From: Acidithiobacillus sp.
GTDB lineage: Bacteria > Pseudomonadota > Gammaproteobacteria > Acidithiobacillales > Acidithiobacillaceae
Direction: 5' to 3'
DNA: 8,647 nucleotides
Assembly: GCA_028065135.1 (NCBI GenBank)
Contig: JAPTWR010000059.1
Coordinates: 1 to 8,647 of the forward strand
Shown one piece after another: positions 1 to 6,089 of this stretch. The notes below the pieces were generated by a model. It was not told the DNA's origin. It saw only the letters and a list, made by a program, of their open reading frames with translations, and did not search any database. Numbering within the stretch: the stretch's first letter is position 1; each line of letters begins with the position of its first letter. A program made the position numbers and the translations under genes.

Positions 1-124
1 AATCGCCATGTCGTCATCCTGTCTGTCGGAGGGCGGTGCGGTTAAAGCCAAAAGACAAACTACGCATGTAGATCCGGTGGTCTAGGTACTGCGGACGCGG
101 GTTCAATTCCCGCCGCCTCCACCA
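1..124 (+). ncRNA. ssrA: tmRNA (ssrA), 3' part only
   Basis: This is the 3' portion of transfer-messenger RNA, which rescues stalled ribosomes by acting as an alanyl-tRNA mimic and as a short mRNA for a degradation tag. The end has the tmRNA T-arm signature (GGACGCGGGTTCAATTCCCG at 93-112). The acceptor strand CGCCTCC follows, then an encoded ACCA that ends at 124. The stretch GCATGTAG upstream matches the conserved region just before the tRNA-like domain in proteobacterial tmRNAs. The 5' tRNA half, which would begin with GGAGGCG to pair with the acceptor, and the tag reading frame lie outside the window. An intrinsic terminator follows 22 bases later. Confidence 0.93.
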
Positions 125-146
125 ATAACCTGTTGATTTGTAAGGA

Positions 147-175
147 AAGAGCCAGCGCATGCTGGCTTTTTTTTT
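147..175 (+). terminator. Intrinsic terminator of ssrA
   Basis: A perfect 7-bp stem AGCCAGC / GCTGGCT with a GCAT tetraloop (150-167) is followed by a run of T to about 175. It lies 22 bases after the tmRNA CCA end, so it is the tmRNA terminator. Confidence 0.85.
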
Positions 176-312
176 GGGGTGTTTTTGGACTGTTTTGGCG
201 CCAGTTCGCCAACATTACGTCAGCATTTTTGCCGGGCTTGGCCGCCCTTTTTCCTTCCAAGAGGGACACCATCGGAATCTTCCCTGTCCATCAGACCAAA
301 CGTAGCCACAGC

Positions 313-507
313 TGAGGTGTCCTGACAATAGTAGACAACCCCACTTCAAGCGGCCAACCGTGTGAAGGACTGTGCGAACACAGCGGGAGCCAGATAAGCA
401 ATCCGTGAATGCCGGCGTTGGCGATTGTAAAAAATCTCGATGTATTCCCGAATAGCTGATTCAGCCTGTGCCCGAGTCTCGAAGCGTTGGTGGTGGACCA
501 TTTCATT
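313..507 (-). mobile_element. IS3-family insertion sequence remnant (right end only)
   Basis: Only the last part of the element survives: the C-terminal end of the transposase gene plus about 33 bases of non-coding end. The outer end appears to start at TGAGGTGTCCTGAC (from 313), possibly at the internal TG at 318. It runs into AGACAACCCC, which resembles the AGACAACC seen at the end of IS2-like members. The left part of the element is missing. It stops at about 507, where homology gives way to an alkA remnant on the opposite strand. No matching inverted repeat or target duplication can be seen, because the other end is gone. Confidence 0.8.
346..507 (-). pseudogene. IS3-family transposase (OrfB), C-terminal fragment
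   Basis: The minus-strand frame ending with TGA at 348-346 encodes 53 residues from N505-507 onward. They include MVHHQRFETRAQAESAIREY followed by IEIFYNRQRRHSRIAYLAP. The motif EYIEIFYNRQRRHS-x-x-x-YL-x-P is the diagnostic C-terminus of DDE (rve-type) integrase-core transposases of the IS3 family, where it contains or closely follows the last catalytic region. A full OrfB is about 270-300 residues, so more than 80% is missing, including the DDE aspartates. Upstream of residue N the reading frame stays open but no longer resembles a transposase, which places the break near 505-540. It cannot be functional. Confidence 0.88.
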
Positions 508-539
508 ATCACTCACTGGCAGCGTTTTTATCGCATTAA

Positions 540-824
540 GGCCTATCAGCCAGACAAGAGGGCCGCCTGACTTTTTCGGCGCCTCCCCTCGACAGCATCA
601 TCAAAAACCTCTGCGAACTGCCGGGTATCGGCTCGTGGACGGCGTACTACATCGCCATGCGCGGATATCGTGATCCGGACGCCTTCCCCCATTCTGACCT
701 GGGACTACTGCGCGCACTGGAAACGGAGAGTGGGCGCCCCAACCCCGCAGAAATGCTGATGCTCGCCGAAGCATGGCGGCCCTGGCGGGCCTATGCGGCC
801 ATGCGTTTGTGGGCGCAGCCCTAA
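540..824 (+). pseudogene. alkA: DNA-3-methyladenine glycosylase II (AlkA type), C-terminal fragment
   Basis: An AlkA-like 3-methyladenine glycosylase removes alkylated bases as the first step of base-excision repair. The frame ending with TAA at 822-824 reads LCELPGIGSWTAYYIAMRG and then DPDAFPHSDLGLLRAL, ending in AWRPWRAYAAMRLW. The first stretch is the helix-hairpin-helix with its LPGIG turn. The Asp of SDLGL sits where the HhH-GPD catalytic aspartate belongs. RPWRAYA is the usual C-terminal signature. Clear homology begins at about 561 (GRLTFSAP), and a stop at 537-539 closes the frame upstream. About 94 codons remain of the 200-300 of AlkA, or of the AlkA half of an Ada-AlkA fusion. The 5' part was lost where the IS3 remnant abuts it on the opposite strand. 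The key residues survive, but without a start and the N-terminal domain it should be inactive. Confidence 0.87.
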
Positions 825-1345
825 AAATCGCCGCCCTCATGCCGCAACAGCCAGCGTTTGCGCTCTATTCCGCCCGCGTACCCGGTCAGGGTGCCGTTGG
901 TGCCGATGACGCGATGGCAGGGAATGACAATACCAATGGGATTCGTGGCGTTGGCACGCCCCACGGCGCGCACCGCTGATGCCCGCTCCATGCCCCTCGC
1001 CTGTTCTTGGTAGCTGCGGGTTTCTCCGGCGGGAATGCTGCGCAACCAAGCCCAGGCGTTCCGCTGAAACTCGGTGCCTGCGGTTTCTATGGGAATGGCG
1101 GAGACGGCGTCGAGATCACCCGCCCAGTAGGCTTCCAGACCGTTGCGAACCGGCTGCGGAGCTATTCCCGATGTCAACGTTACCCCATCAGAGCCGTAGA
1201 GCAGGCGGAGTCGATCCAGCATGCGGGCTTCGCTGTCCGCCCAGTCCAGTGCATGTAGGGTATTTTGCGCATCGGTGACCAGCAGCATGACACCCAATGG
1301 TGTGGTGACACGATCCAACTGCCATCGCAGCGCTTGGTTCAGCAT
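821..1345 (-). CDS. ogt: Methylated-DNA--[protein]-cysteine S-methyltransferase
   Basis: This is a suicide repair protein that moves the alkyl group from O6-alkylguanine (and O4-alkylthymine) in DNA to its own cysteine. It has 174 residues, normal for the Ogt/MGMT family. An N-terminal Ogt-like domain covers residues about 1-90. The DNA-binding and catalytic domain contains SYQEQA (111-116), RAVGRANATNPI (126-137, with the helix-turn-helix and arginine finger), the active-site motif PCHRVIG with nucleophile Cys143, and GYAGGIERKRWLL (155-167). It lacks the zinc-binding and AraC domains of Ada, so it is Ogt/AdaB-like. ATG at 1345 is supported by GGGGAGA five bases upstream (1351-1357). It overlaps the alkA remnant tail to tail by 4 bp. 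The two were probably one alkylation-repair locus, of which this gene is the intact survivor. Confidence 0.94.
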   Translation of the reverse strand: MLNQALRWQLDRVTTPLGVMLLVTDAQNTLHALDWADSEARMLDRLRLLYGSDGVTLTSGIAPQPVRNGLEAYWAGDLDAVSAIPIETAGTEFQRNAWAWLRSIPAGETRSYQEQARGMERASAVRAVGRANATNPIGIVIPCHRVIGTNGTLTGYAGGIERKRWLLRHEGGDF

Positions 1346-1496
1346 GAAAATCTCCCCAATATGGACTCTGAAATGATGTTCTAGCCAGGCGCTGGAGAAA
1401 TGGCAGGAAAGGATCAGTTAACTACCTGTTTCATGCCTGCTGTTGCGCTTATGATGACCACCTGACGCCCGTACGGATGCTTTAGCAATGGCGTGT

Positions 1497-2150
1497 TCAG
1501 GGCGATACATGGATGATCATGGCAGCCAGCACGATGGTGATACTCAGCAGGATGACTCCGTACAGGCCGTAGAGAAATTTGTGGACATGATAAGTGCCCT
1601 CGTCCACTTTTTTGACCGTGCGAATGAAGTTGATGCCACCGATGACCAGATTGGTGACCCCGAGAAGAATGAAAACGATGCCCATCCCGGAAAAGCCTGC
1701 GCCCATCACGAGTTTGGTATGGAGCATGATGGAGAGTTGCTCCAGGAAAAAATCGAATTTTTCGATCACGAAACCGAAAGCAATCAGGCCGATGCCGGTG
1801 CGTACCCAGGCGAGGAAGGTACGCTCGGCGGCCATGTAAACGCGCGGATCAATGATTTCTTTCTCAGCCACGGGAGATCCTTTTTCGATATATTCCAGGT
1901 CCGACATAAAACGAAATCCTACCACAAAAATCAGGGCGATGGCGGGCCAGCTCAGCCAGTAGAAAAGTTCGGTAAAAAAGTGGCCCAGGGTGGCGTAGTG
2001 GAGTGCCTTGAAGAGAATGGCCAGGCGTGCAGAAAGCAGGCCGGTACCGATCGACAGGAAGAGGAGCTTGAAATAACCCAAGTAGGTTCGTTCCAAGGCC
2101 ATGTAAAGCCGGGGTTCCTGTACCGTCGGCAAGTATTTCAGAAACATCAT
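1497..2150 (-). CDS. Membrane protein with two DUF202 (YidH-like) halves
   Basis: This is an inner-membrane protein of unknown function, 217 residues from the ATG at 2150. The DUF202/YidH signature occurs twice. An imperfect copy, EPRLYMALERTYLGYFKL, lies near residues 12-29. A near-consensus copy, DPRVYMAAERTFLAWVRTG, lies near residues 101-119. About five hydrophobic segments are visible: roughly 28-48, 58-82, 116-136, 144-170 and 193-213. Single DUF202 proteins are about 100-120 residues with three segments, so this looks like an internal duplication whose first half has lost one segment. I prefer the ATG at 2150 because similarity begins soon after it. An in-frame TTG at 2225 would add 25 polar, low-similarity residues. 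Neither start has a convincing Shine-Dalgarno sequence. No neighbour hints at its role. Confidence 0.85.
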   Translation of the reverse strand: MMFLKYLPTVQEPRLYMALERTYLGYFKLLFLSIGTGLLSARLAILFKALHYATLGHFFTELFYWLSWPAIALIFVVGFRFMSDLEYIEKGSPVAEKEIIDPRVYMAAERTFLAWVRTGIGLIAFGFVIEKFDFFLEQLSIMLHTKLVMGAGFSGMGIVFILLGVTNLVIGGINFIRTVKKVDEGTYHVHKFLYGLYGVILLSITIVLAAMIIHVSP

Positions 2151-2278
2151 GGATGGAGGTGACCGTCTGCGCTTGGGCGTCTGCTGGTATGGAGTTGCGA
2201 GAGCTGGCAGTTTAACGGGAAACAAACCATGTGAGAAGGTGGGAAAATGGTTGACCCTGATGCCGTTGATTGGTATTT

Positions 2279-2306
2279 TGTTCCCTCCCCAGGTGAGCAG
2301 GGAACA
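2279..2306. repeat. Unassigned 8-bp inverted repeat
   Basis: TGTTCCCT (2279-2286) and AGGGAACA (2299-2306) form a perfect 8-bp stem around a 12-base loop. It lies between the start of the DUF202 gene and the broken tRNA. No T-run follows on either strand, so it is not a standard terminator. It could be an operator or an element end. The role is unknown. Confidence 0.4.
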
Positions 2307-2311
2307 CCTTT

Positions 2312-2352
2312 GGCGGTTAGCTCAGCGGTTGAGCACTGCCTTTGCACGGCAG
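2312..2352 (+). pseudogene. Truncated tRNA (5' half, anticodon arm UGC)
   Basis: The 5' half of a tRNA is clearly recognisable. It has a 7-base acceptor strand GGCGGTT (2312-2318), a D-arm GCTC-AGCGGTT-GAGC (2320-2334) and an anticodon stem CTGCC / GGCAG around loop TTTGCAC (2341-2347), so the anticodon is TGC (2343-2345). After 2352 the sequence turns AT-rich (TTGTTATATTGTAATC) and has no T-arm, acceptor complement or CCA. UGC would be alanine. However, the body shares TTAGCTCAG, GAGC and the GCCTT..CACGGC stem-loop pattern with the tRNA-Val(CAC) 70 bases downstream. A former tRNA-Val(UAC) with one A-to-G change in the anticodon is therefore equally plausible. It cannot fold into a full tRNA. 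Confidence 0.75.
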
Positions 2353-2422
2353 ATGTTGTTATATTGTAATCAATAGGTTAAAAATGCCGGCGCAGTTCTC
2401 GGTGCAGCATCAATAGTAATTG

Positions 2423-2497
2423 GGGTCGTTAGCTCAGGGGTAGAGCGCCGCCTTCACACGGCGGAGGTCAGTGGTTCGAAACCACTACGACCCACCA
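2423..2497 (+). tRNA. tRNA-Val (anticodon CAC)
   Basis: This is a complete 75-base tRNA with encoded CCA. The acceptor pairs GGGTCGT with ACGACCC, and the D-arm is GCTC-AGGGGTA-GAGC. The anticodon stem CCGCC/GGCGG encloses loop TTCACAC (2453-2459), giving anticodon CAC (2455-2457), which reads the valine codon GUG. The variable loop is AGGTC and the T-arm is AGTGG-TTCGAAA-CCACT. Every stem is fully paired and the TTCGA is canonical, so it should be functional. Upstream, TTGTTA (2356) and TTAAAA (2378) with 16-base spacing could be a promoter, but this is weak. Its last 13 bases are also the 3' end of an integrase remnant, which marks it as an integration target. Confidence 0.96.
2470..2497. 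other. Inferred attachment site at the 3' end of tRNA-Val
   Basis: Tyrosine-recombinase elements commonly use the T-arm and 3' end of a tRNA as att core, and their int gene sits right next to it. Here an int remnant ends inside the tRNA acceptor stem. The exact core cannot be set, because no second copy of this tRNA 3' end occurs elsewhere in the window. The distal att copy is either outside the window or lost. Confidence 0.4.
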
Positions 2498-2873
2498 TTC
2501 ATTATCTGGGAAAAGGCTTTTTCCATAGCTTCACGCTGCGCCTGAAGGTGTGCATATCGTTCAGTCATCCTGATCGTGGAATGACCAAAAACCTTGGCAA
2601 TGGTATAAAGATCAAAGCCATAGGCTAACAGGACAGATGCGCAACCAACTCGCAGATCGTGAAAATGCAGCCACGGCATTCCTGCTTTTTCTCGTGCCCG
2701 ACGGTATCCTGTTTTGAGTCCTTCTTCAGATATGGAAAGCGGTATATATTCCAGCCAGCGACGCAACGGGCCAATAATAGGAGCGGTACGGATTTTTGTA
2801 CCCTGGTGTTATTTGCGCGAATGGTCAGAACATCCTGACTAATATCGTCCCGAACCATTTTGGTGCCGTGCAT
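2485..2873 (-). pseudogene. Tyrosine recombinase (phage/island integrase), frameshifted C-terminal fragment
   Basis: This is the remnant of a tyrosine-family site-specific recombinase, which would have excised and inserted the element next to tRNA-Val. The last 93 codons, in the frame ending at TAG 2487-2485, include HFHDLR (the H-x-x-R box), GHSTIRMTERYAHL (His and the tyrosine nucleophile) and a Glu/Met-rich tail. The same frame continues upstream as GTKIRTAPIIGPLRRWLEYI, typical of the catalytic domain, until a TAA near 2794. Further upstream the other frame reads MVRDDISQDVLTIRANNT, so there is a frameshift near 2790-2800. After HDLR the usual HT is replaced by VG. A full integrase has about 330-420 residues; here the N-terminal DNA-binding domain and the first catalytic Arg are missing. 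The stop lies within the tRNA acceptor stem, a 13-base overlap. Confidence 0.85.
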
Positions 2874-3021
2874 TTTTTGAACGGCCGGAGATCGCCCAGG
2901 AACAGCCCCCGGTGGGCATTCGGGTGCGCGCCCAATACCCGGTTGCAGGTGAACCGCTGGCAGGGGAGGGAAAGCTTGCAGCTCCACCTGGAGCAGGTGT
3001 TGCCCGCACCCGTACCGGTAG
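2874..3021. other. Stretch with no recognisable gene
   Basis: GC-rich sequence lies between the integrase remnant and the small Cys-rich frame. Fragments of both strands are open, for example plus-strand VGIRVRAQYPVAGEPLAG and, one frame over, ESLQLHLEQVLPAPVPV. Neither is an intact gene and I recognise neither. A decayed plus-strand gene with a frameshift is possible. I see no RNA gene, repeat or promoter worth naming. Confidence 0.3.
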
Positions 3022-3201
3022 TCATGCCTTCGGTGGCGAGGGAGGATCAGCGGACGGAGGACCGGAAACCGCCATCGGTTTCGGTCGGCCCATCCTGACC
3101 GTTTTTCCATCTTCCATCGTGTGACATCCACCAGTTAAAGCTACATTCTGACATCGGCACCCGCAGCCCGAGCAGGGTCCCGTCAGCCATCTATGTTTCA
3201 T
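3022..3201 (-). CDS. Possible small Cys-rich protein coupled to the phosphoesterase gene
   Basis: I do not recognise this 59-residue frame. Its ATG (3201-3199) lies one base after the TAA of the large phosphoesterase gene (3205-3203). GGTGGAG, inside the end of that gene, sits at a suitable distance as ribosome binding site, so translational coupling is possible. The N-terminal third has a cysteine cluster, GPCSGCGCRCQ (residues 8-18), plus Cys26-His27, which could bind a metal. The rest is basic and then rich in Pro, Ser and Gly (SGPPSADPPSPPKA), which is more typical of chance reading of GC-rich DNA. It lies at the edge of a decayed region. It may be a genuine small gene, a relic, or noise. 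Confidence 0.25.
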   Translation of the reverse strand: MKHRWLTGPCSGCGCRCQNVALTGGCHTMEDGKTVRMGRPKPMAVSGPPSADPPSPPKA

Positions 3202-3202
3202 A

Positions 3203-6004
3203 TTACTCCACCTCTCCGGCCTGATAGGCGGCAATGGGTGCGTGCTGCTTTTTGGCATAAGCCTTGAGATACGCCATCTCTTTGTGCCAGGCCTTTACGC
3301 CTTTAGCGGCGATCCATTCCTGCTTCATTTGCTCGGGACCAGGCACTTTCAGAAGGGTTGTTGGGGTGTAGGCATCGGCCTTACCGGGTGGCGGCAAGCC
3401 GGCCCCGTTTTTGGTCTGATGGGCCTTGTACCAGGCATACCATTTGGAATTGGGATGCAGGTAATGCCCGGAAGCCCCTGCTTCGCGGCGCAGCAAAGTG
3501 TAGTGATTGCATTTCCCCGCATTGAAGGTGATCGGCACCTGCATGGACAAAACCCGGGTAGGCGCGAAGTCCGGATGGTTCGTCCATATCCCCGAGAATA
3601 CGCCGGCATTCTGATCCCACTGGGACATGGGCGGCAGGCCGAAGATGGCCTCGGTGGTCTTGAGGATGTTCACCTGGGAATAGAGATTGGTTTCGAGATA
3701 GCCTCTTTTCACCCAGGGTCCCATGGCCAAAGCGAAGGTTCGGTGGGCGTTGATGTGGTCGGCGCCGGACTGCGCATCGTCTTCGGTCAAAAACACCACC
3801 ATATGCCTCCACTCGAGTGTCGTGGAAAGATAATGAATGAACTTTGCCGTGGCATAGTCATTATTGGCCACATAGTAATCCGGCGTGTAGTAGCAGGATT
3901 TGCGTCCCGCAGTGTGATCATCCGGTAACCAGATATAGATGAAGTGCGGGAATTTCGAACCGGGGTGGGCCTTGAGCCAGTTCACCGCCATCTTTTCCCG
4001 ATAGGTGTCGAGGATCATCCGGTCCCAGCCCGGGAAGCCCGTCGCGAGATGCTGGTCCATGGCCTTGGAGATGTTGCCGGCTTGGGAACGGGAGACAAAC
4101 TCCCCGAAGTCCTCGAACGATACCTGGTGACTCAGCAGGTCGTTGAAGAGAAAGAGACGGGCCGGATAGCTGATCCAGGGATTGGACCACTGGCCGAGAA
4201 CAGAAAGGTTCTCGTAGATGGCATAGGGGTTGTCGACCCCCTGGGGCACCCCACCCGTACCTGTCGCCCCACCGGGGACCAGAGACTGGGTCCAGCCGGG
4301 ATTGGCCACCAGTCCCCGCCCTGAGTAGTACTCCGGCCAAGTGCGTTGCACGAAATCCGAGTCCGATGCCGACGTGGTCCACTGATGGCCCTGGGCGGTC
4401 ACTTCTCCATCCGCCATGAAATTCACGAAGAGTGAATAATGCCTGGCGAGATTATAGAGATTGGGCAGTTCCTCGGGGCCATATAAATCCAACTGCGGAT
4501 CGGCCCAGGCACCGGCCGCTTTATAGTCGCCCAGATCTTCATCAAAGGTTTTATTTTCACGCAGAATGAAAACCACGTAATGAATATGTTTACGCAGGAA
4601 AGCCGTTGTTTTCCTATCTTCAGCATGGCGCGCGGCGCGCTGGGCGGGGGTGAAGCCATCATTGAGAAGGCTTTCCTGCGTCCAGGCGGGGAGCTTTTGG
4701 GACAGATCGTTCAAGTCAATTTTCTGGACCAGACCATCCATCATGTTGCCGACCCACTGATGCTCCACGTTGGGACCGGAACCAAGCCCCTTGGCGGCGG
4801 CGATGTACAGCGCATGATGCGCGTGCGTGATGGCGGTGGGATACCAGCCCGTGGGGATCAGTCCCAGGCCCTTACCCGTCTGATCGTTGTAGACGGCGAC
4901 ATCGTTGTTGCCGGCGTTGGCCACGAAGAGCTTGCCCTCCGTAATGGTCAGGCCGTCCGGATAGCTGCCCGGCGGCGCGTCGGGATAGGGGCTGTCGTCG
5001 ATGAAACCCTTGACCCGCAAAGAAGCGGTATCCACCTCAGCAATGCGGTCGATATTGGCAAGGGCCACAAAGACATCCGGGCTGTGAGGAACGGCCGCGA
5101 GGGCGGTCGGATGCACACCCGCCTGGGTATTGTTAGGGCCTGTCGGAGGTCCGACACGAACCGTACCCAGCAGTCTCATGGTTCCGGGATCAACTACCGC
5201 TACGGCATTACCACCCCAGAGGCTGACCACCAGCTTCTTTCCGCCATCGGCAAAAGTCACTGCGAAGGGATAGGGTCCAACATTGAGGTAATCGGTCTTG
5301 CCAGTTTGGAGATTGATACGGGCCAGACTGTTGGACAGCATACCCGTCACATAGAGGTGTCTACCCCGGTGCCCAACGGCGATGGCGTCCGGATAAAAGA
5401 GTCGCGGCTTACCGATATGGTGTCCCTGGTATGTATAGGGATACTGATCCTTGGGGAAAGGCTGCCAGGCCAGGGGATAGCGGCGCAACAGGATCGGTTC
5501 GCCCGCCTTCGGGATAAACGCCGCCACATCGCCGCTGTCGCCGCCTGCGGCGTAGAGCACATGGTCAGGTCCGACCACCATGCCCTGGAAAAAGCTCTGA
5601 TGGCCAATGATGTTGTCGTGCAGATCCGTGACGTCCGTAGGCAAAGGGGCCTCTTTTTTGGCACCCTTTTTGTATGCGGCGATCTTAGCCACCTGTTTCA
5701 AGGTCTTCTGTTTGTAAAGCGTAATGGTCTGCGCCCGGGTCGCGCCGTTTGCCATGGCCGCCACATGGTGCCCCACAGGCACGACTGCGGTCACAAAATT
5801 GGGGGTGCCGTTGACAAGACCCACGGGGCTGACGATCCGCCCCGTGGGTAGTATATGGGTTACCCAGTCTTTATTGCCTGGATTGATCTGTATCGGGCCT
5901 TGAAGGTTGCGGGTATTGGAAACCCCCACATAGGCGAAAGCTGGCACCGAAAACGTCAAGGCAGAACCAACAGCACATGCTACAATGAAATTCCATTTTT
6001 TCAC
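3203..6004 (-). CDS. Secreted bifunctional YncE-like beta-propeller / alkaline-phosphatase-superfamily phosphoesterase
   Basis: This is a predicted periplasmic or surface phosphohydrolase of 933 residues, releasing phosphate from organic esters. Residues 1-24 are a Sec signal peptide ending in PAFA before YVGV. Residues about 135-410 form a YncE-like beta-propeller with repeats such as YPDAIAVG, LYVTGMLSNSLARIN and KLFVANAGNNDVAVYN. Residues about 470-830 are a PF04185-type phosphoesterase domain. It has LRENKTFDED (481-490), DGEVTAQGHQWTTSA (532-546), WLPDDHTAGR (692-701) and FLTEDDAQSGADHINAHR (738-755). By family pattern Glu483-Asn484 and Asp742-Asp743 should be metal ligands, as in acid phosphatase AcpA. 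The C-terminus is basic. The start is GTG (6004), with AGGAT eight bases upstream. The length fits proteins named bifunctional YncE/alkaline phosphatase. The gene follows a phosphate symporter gene and a TonB-receptor remnant on the same strand, without its own Pho box, so it is probably read from the upstream Pho promoter. The substrate is unknown. Confidence 0.9.
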   Translation of the reverse strand: MKKWNFIVACAVGSALTFSVPAFAYVGVSNTRNLQGPIQINPGNKDWVTHILPTGRIVSPVGLVNGTPNFVTAVVPVGHHVAAMANGATRAQTITLYKQKTLKQVAKIAAYKKGAKKEAPLPTDVTDLHDNIIGHQSFFQGMVVGPDHVLYAAGGDSGDVAAFIPKAGEPILLRRYPLAWQPFPKDQYPYTYQGHHIGKPRLFYPDAIAVGHRGRHLYVTGMLSNSLARINLQTGKTDYLNVGPYPFAVTFADGGKKLVVSLWGGNAVAVVDPGTMRLLGTVRVGPPTGPNNTQAGVHPTALAAVPHSPDVFVALANIDRIAEVDTASLRVKGFIDDSPYPDAPPGSYPDGLTITEGKLFVANAGNNDVAVYNDQTGKGLGLIPTGWYPTAITHAHHALYIAAAKGLGSGPNVEHQWVGNMMDGLVQKIDLNDLSQKLPAWTQESLLNDGFTPAQRAARHAEDRKTTAFLRKHIHYVVFILRENKTFDEDLGDYKAAGAWADPQLDLYGPEELPNLYNLARHYSLFVNFMADGEVTAQGHQWTTSASDSDFVQRTWPEYYSGRGLVANPGWTQSLVPGGATGTGGVPQGVDNPYAIYENLSVLGQWSNPWISYPARLFLFNDLLSHQVSFEDFGEFVSRSQAGNISKAMDQHLATGFPGWDRMILDTYREKMAVNWLKAHPGSKFPHFIYIWLPDDHTAGRKSCYYTPDYYVANNDYATAKFIHYLSTTLEWRHMVVFLTEDDAQSGADHINAHRTFALAMGPWVKRGYLETNLYSQVNILKTTEAIFGLPPMSQWDQNAGVFSGIWTNHPDFAPTRVLSMQVPITFNAGKCNHYTLLRREAGASGHYLHPNSKWYAWYKAHQTKNGAGLPPPGKADAYTPTTLLKVPGPEQMKQEWIAAKGVKAWHKEMAYLKAYAKKQHAPIAAYQAGEVE

Positions 6005-6089
6005 GTCAGTATATCCTGATCATTTATCGAGAGTGGGCGGAAAGATGCACCGCCACATCAACGGCGTCCATATTATTACCACTCCCATG

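Noticed and set aside
195..212. Inverted repeat TTGGCG / CGCCAA after the tmRNA terminator
   Set aside because: It is only 6 bp with no T-run or neighbouring gene to control, so it could easily be chance.
60..272. Minus-strand 70-residue frame ending LLVEAAGIEPASAVPRPPDL...
   Set aside because: The VEAAGIEPAS text is the well-known artefact of reading a tmRNA or tRNA T-arm and acceptor in antisense. It lies over the ssrA 3' end and its terminator.
514..570. Plus-strand peptide HWQRFYRIKAYQPDKRAA ending at TGA 568-570, as the tail of a real gene
   Set aside because: It is protein-like but has no recognisable family. It spans the junction between the IS3 and alkA remnants and may simply be antisense reading.
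1488..2162. 224-residue plus-strand open frame
   Set aside because: It is the antisense shadow of the DUF202 membrane protein. The composition, rich in Asp, Gln, His and Lys, is what antisense of hydrophobic codons produces.
2151..2225. TTG start at 2225 adding 25 residues to the DUF202 protein
   Set aside because: The added residues are polar and unlike the family, and no ribosome binding site supports it. The ATG at 2150 lies just before the first motif.
4580..5851. 423-residue plus-strand open frame
   Set aside because: It lies entirely antisense to the phosphoesterase gene, whose protein has clear signal peptide, propeller and catalytic motifs. The plus-strand text shows no domain.
6005..6089. 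Separate Pho box or promoter for the phosphoesterase gene
   Set aside because: I looked for TGTCA-type repeats on the minus strand in this 85-base gap and found none in phased pairs.
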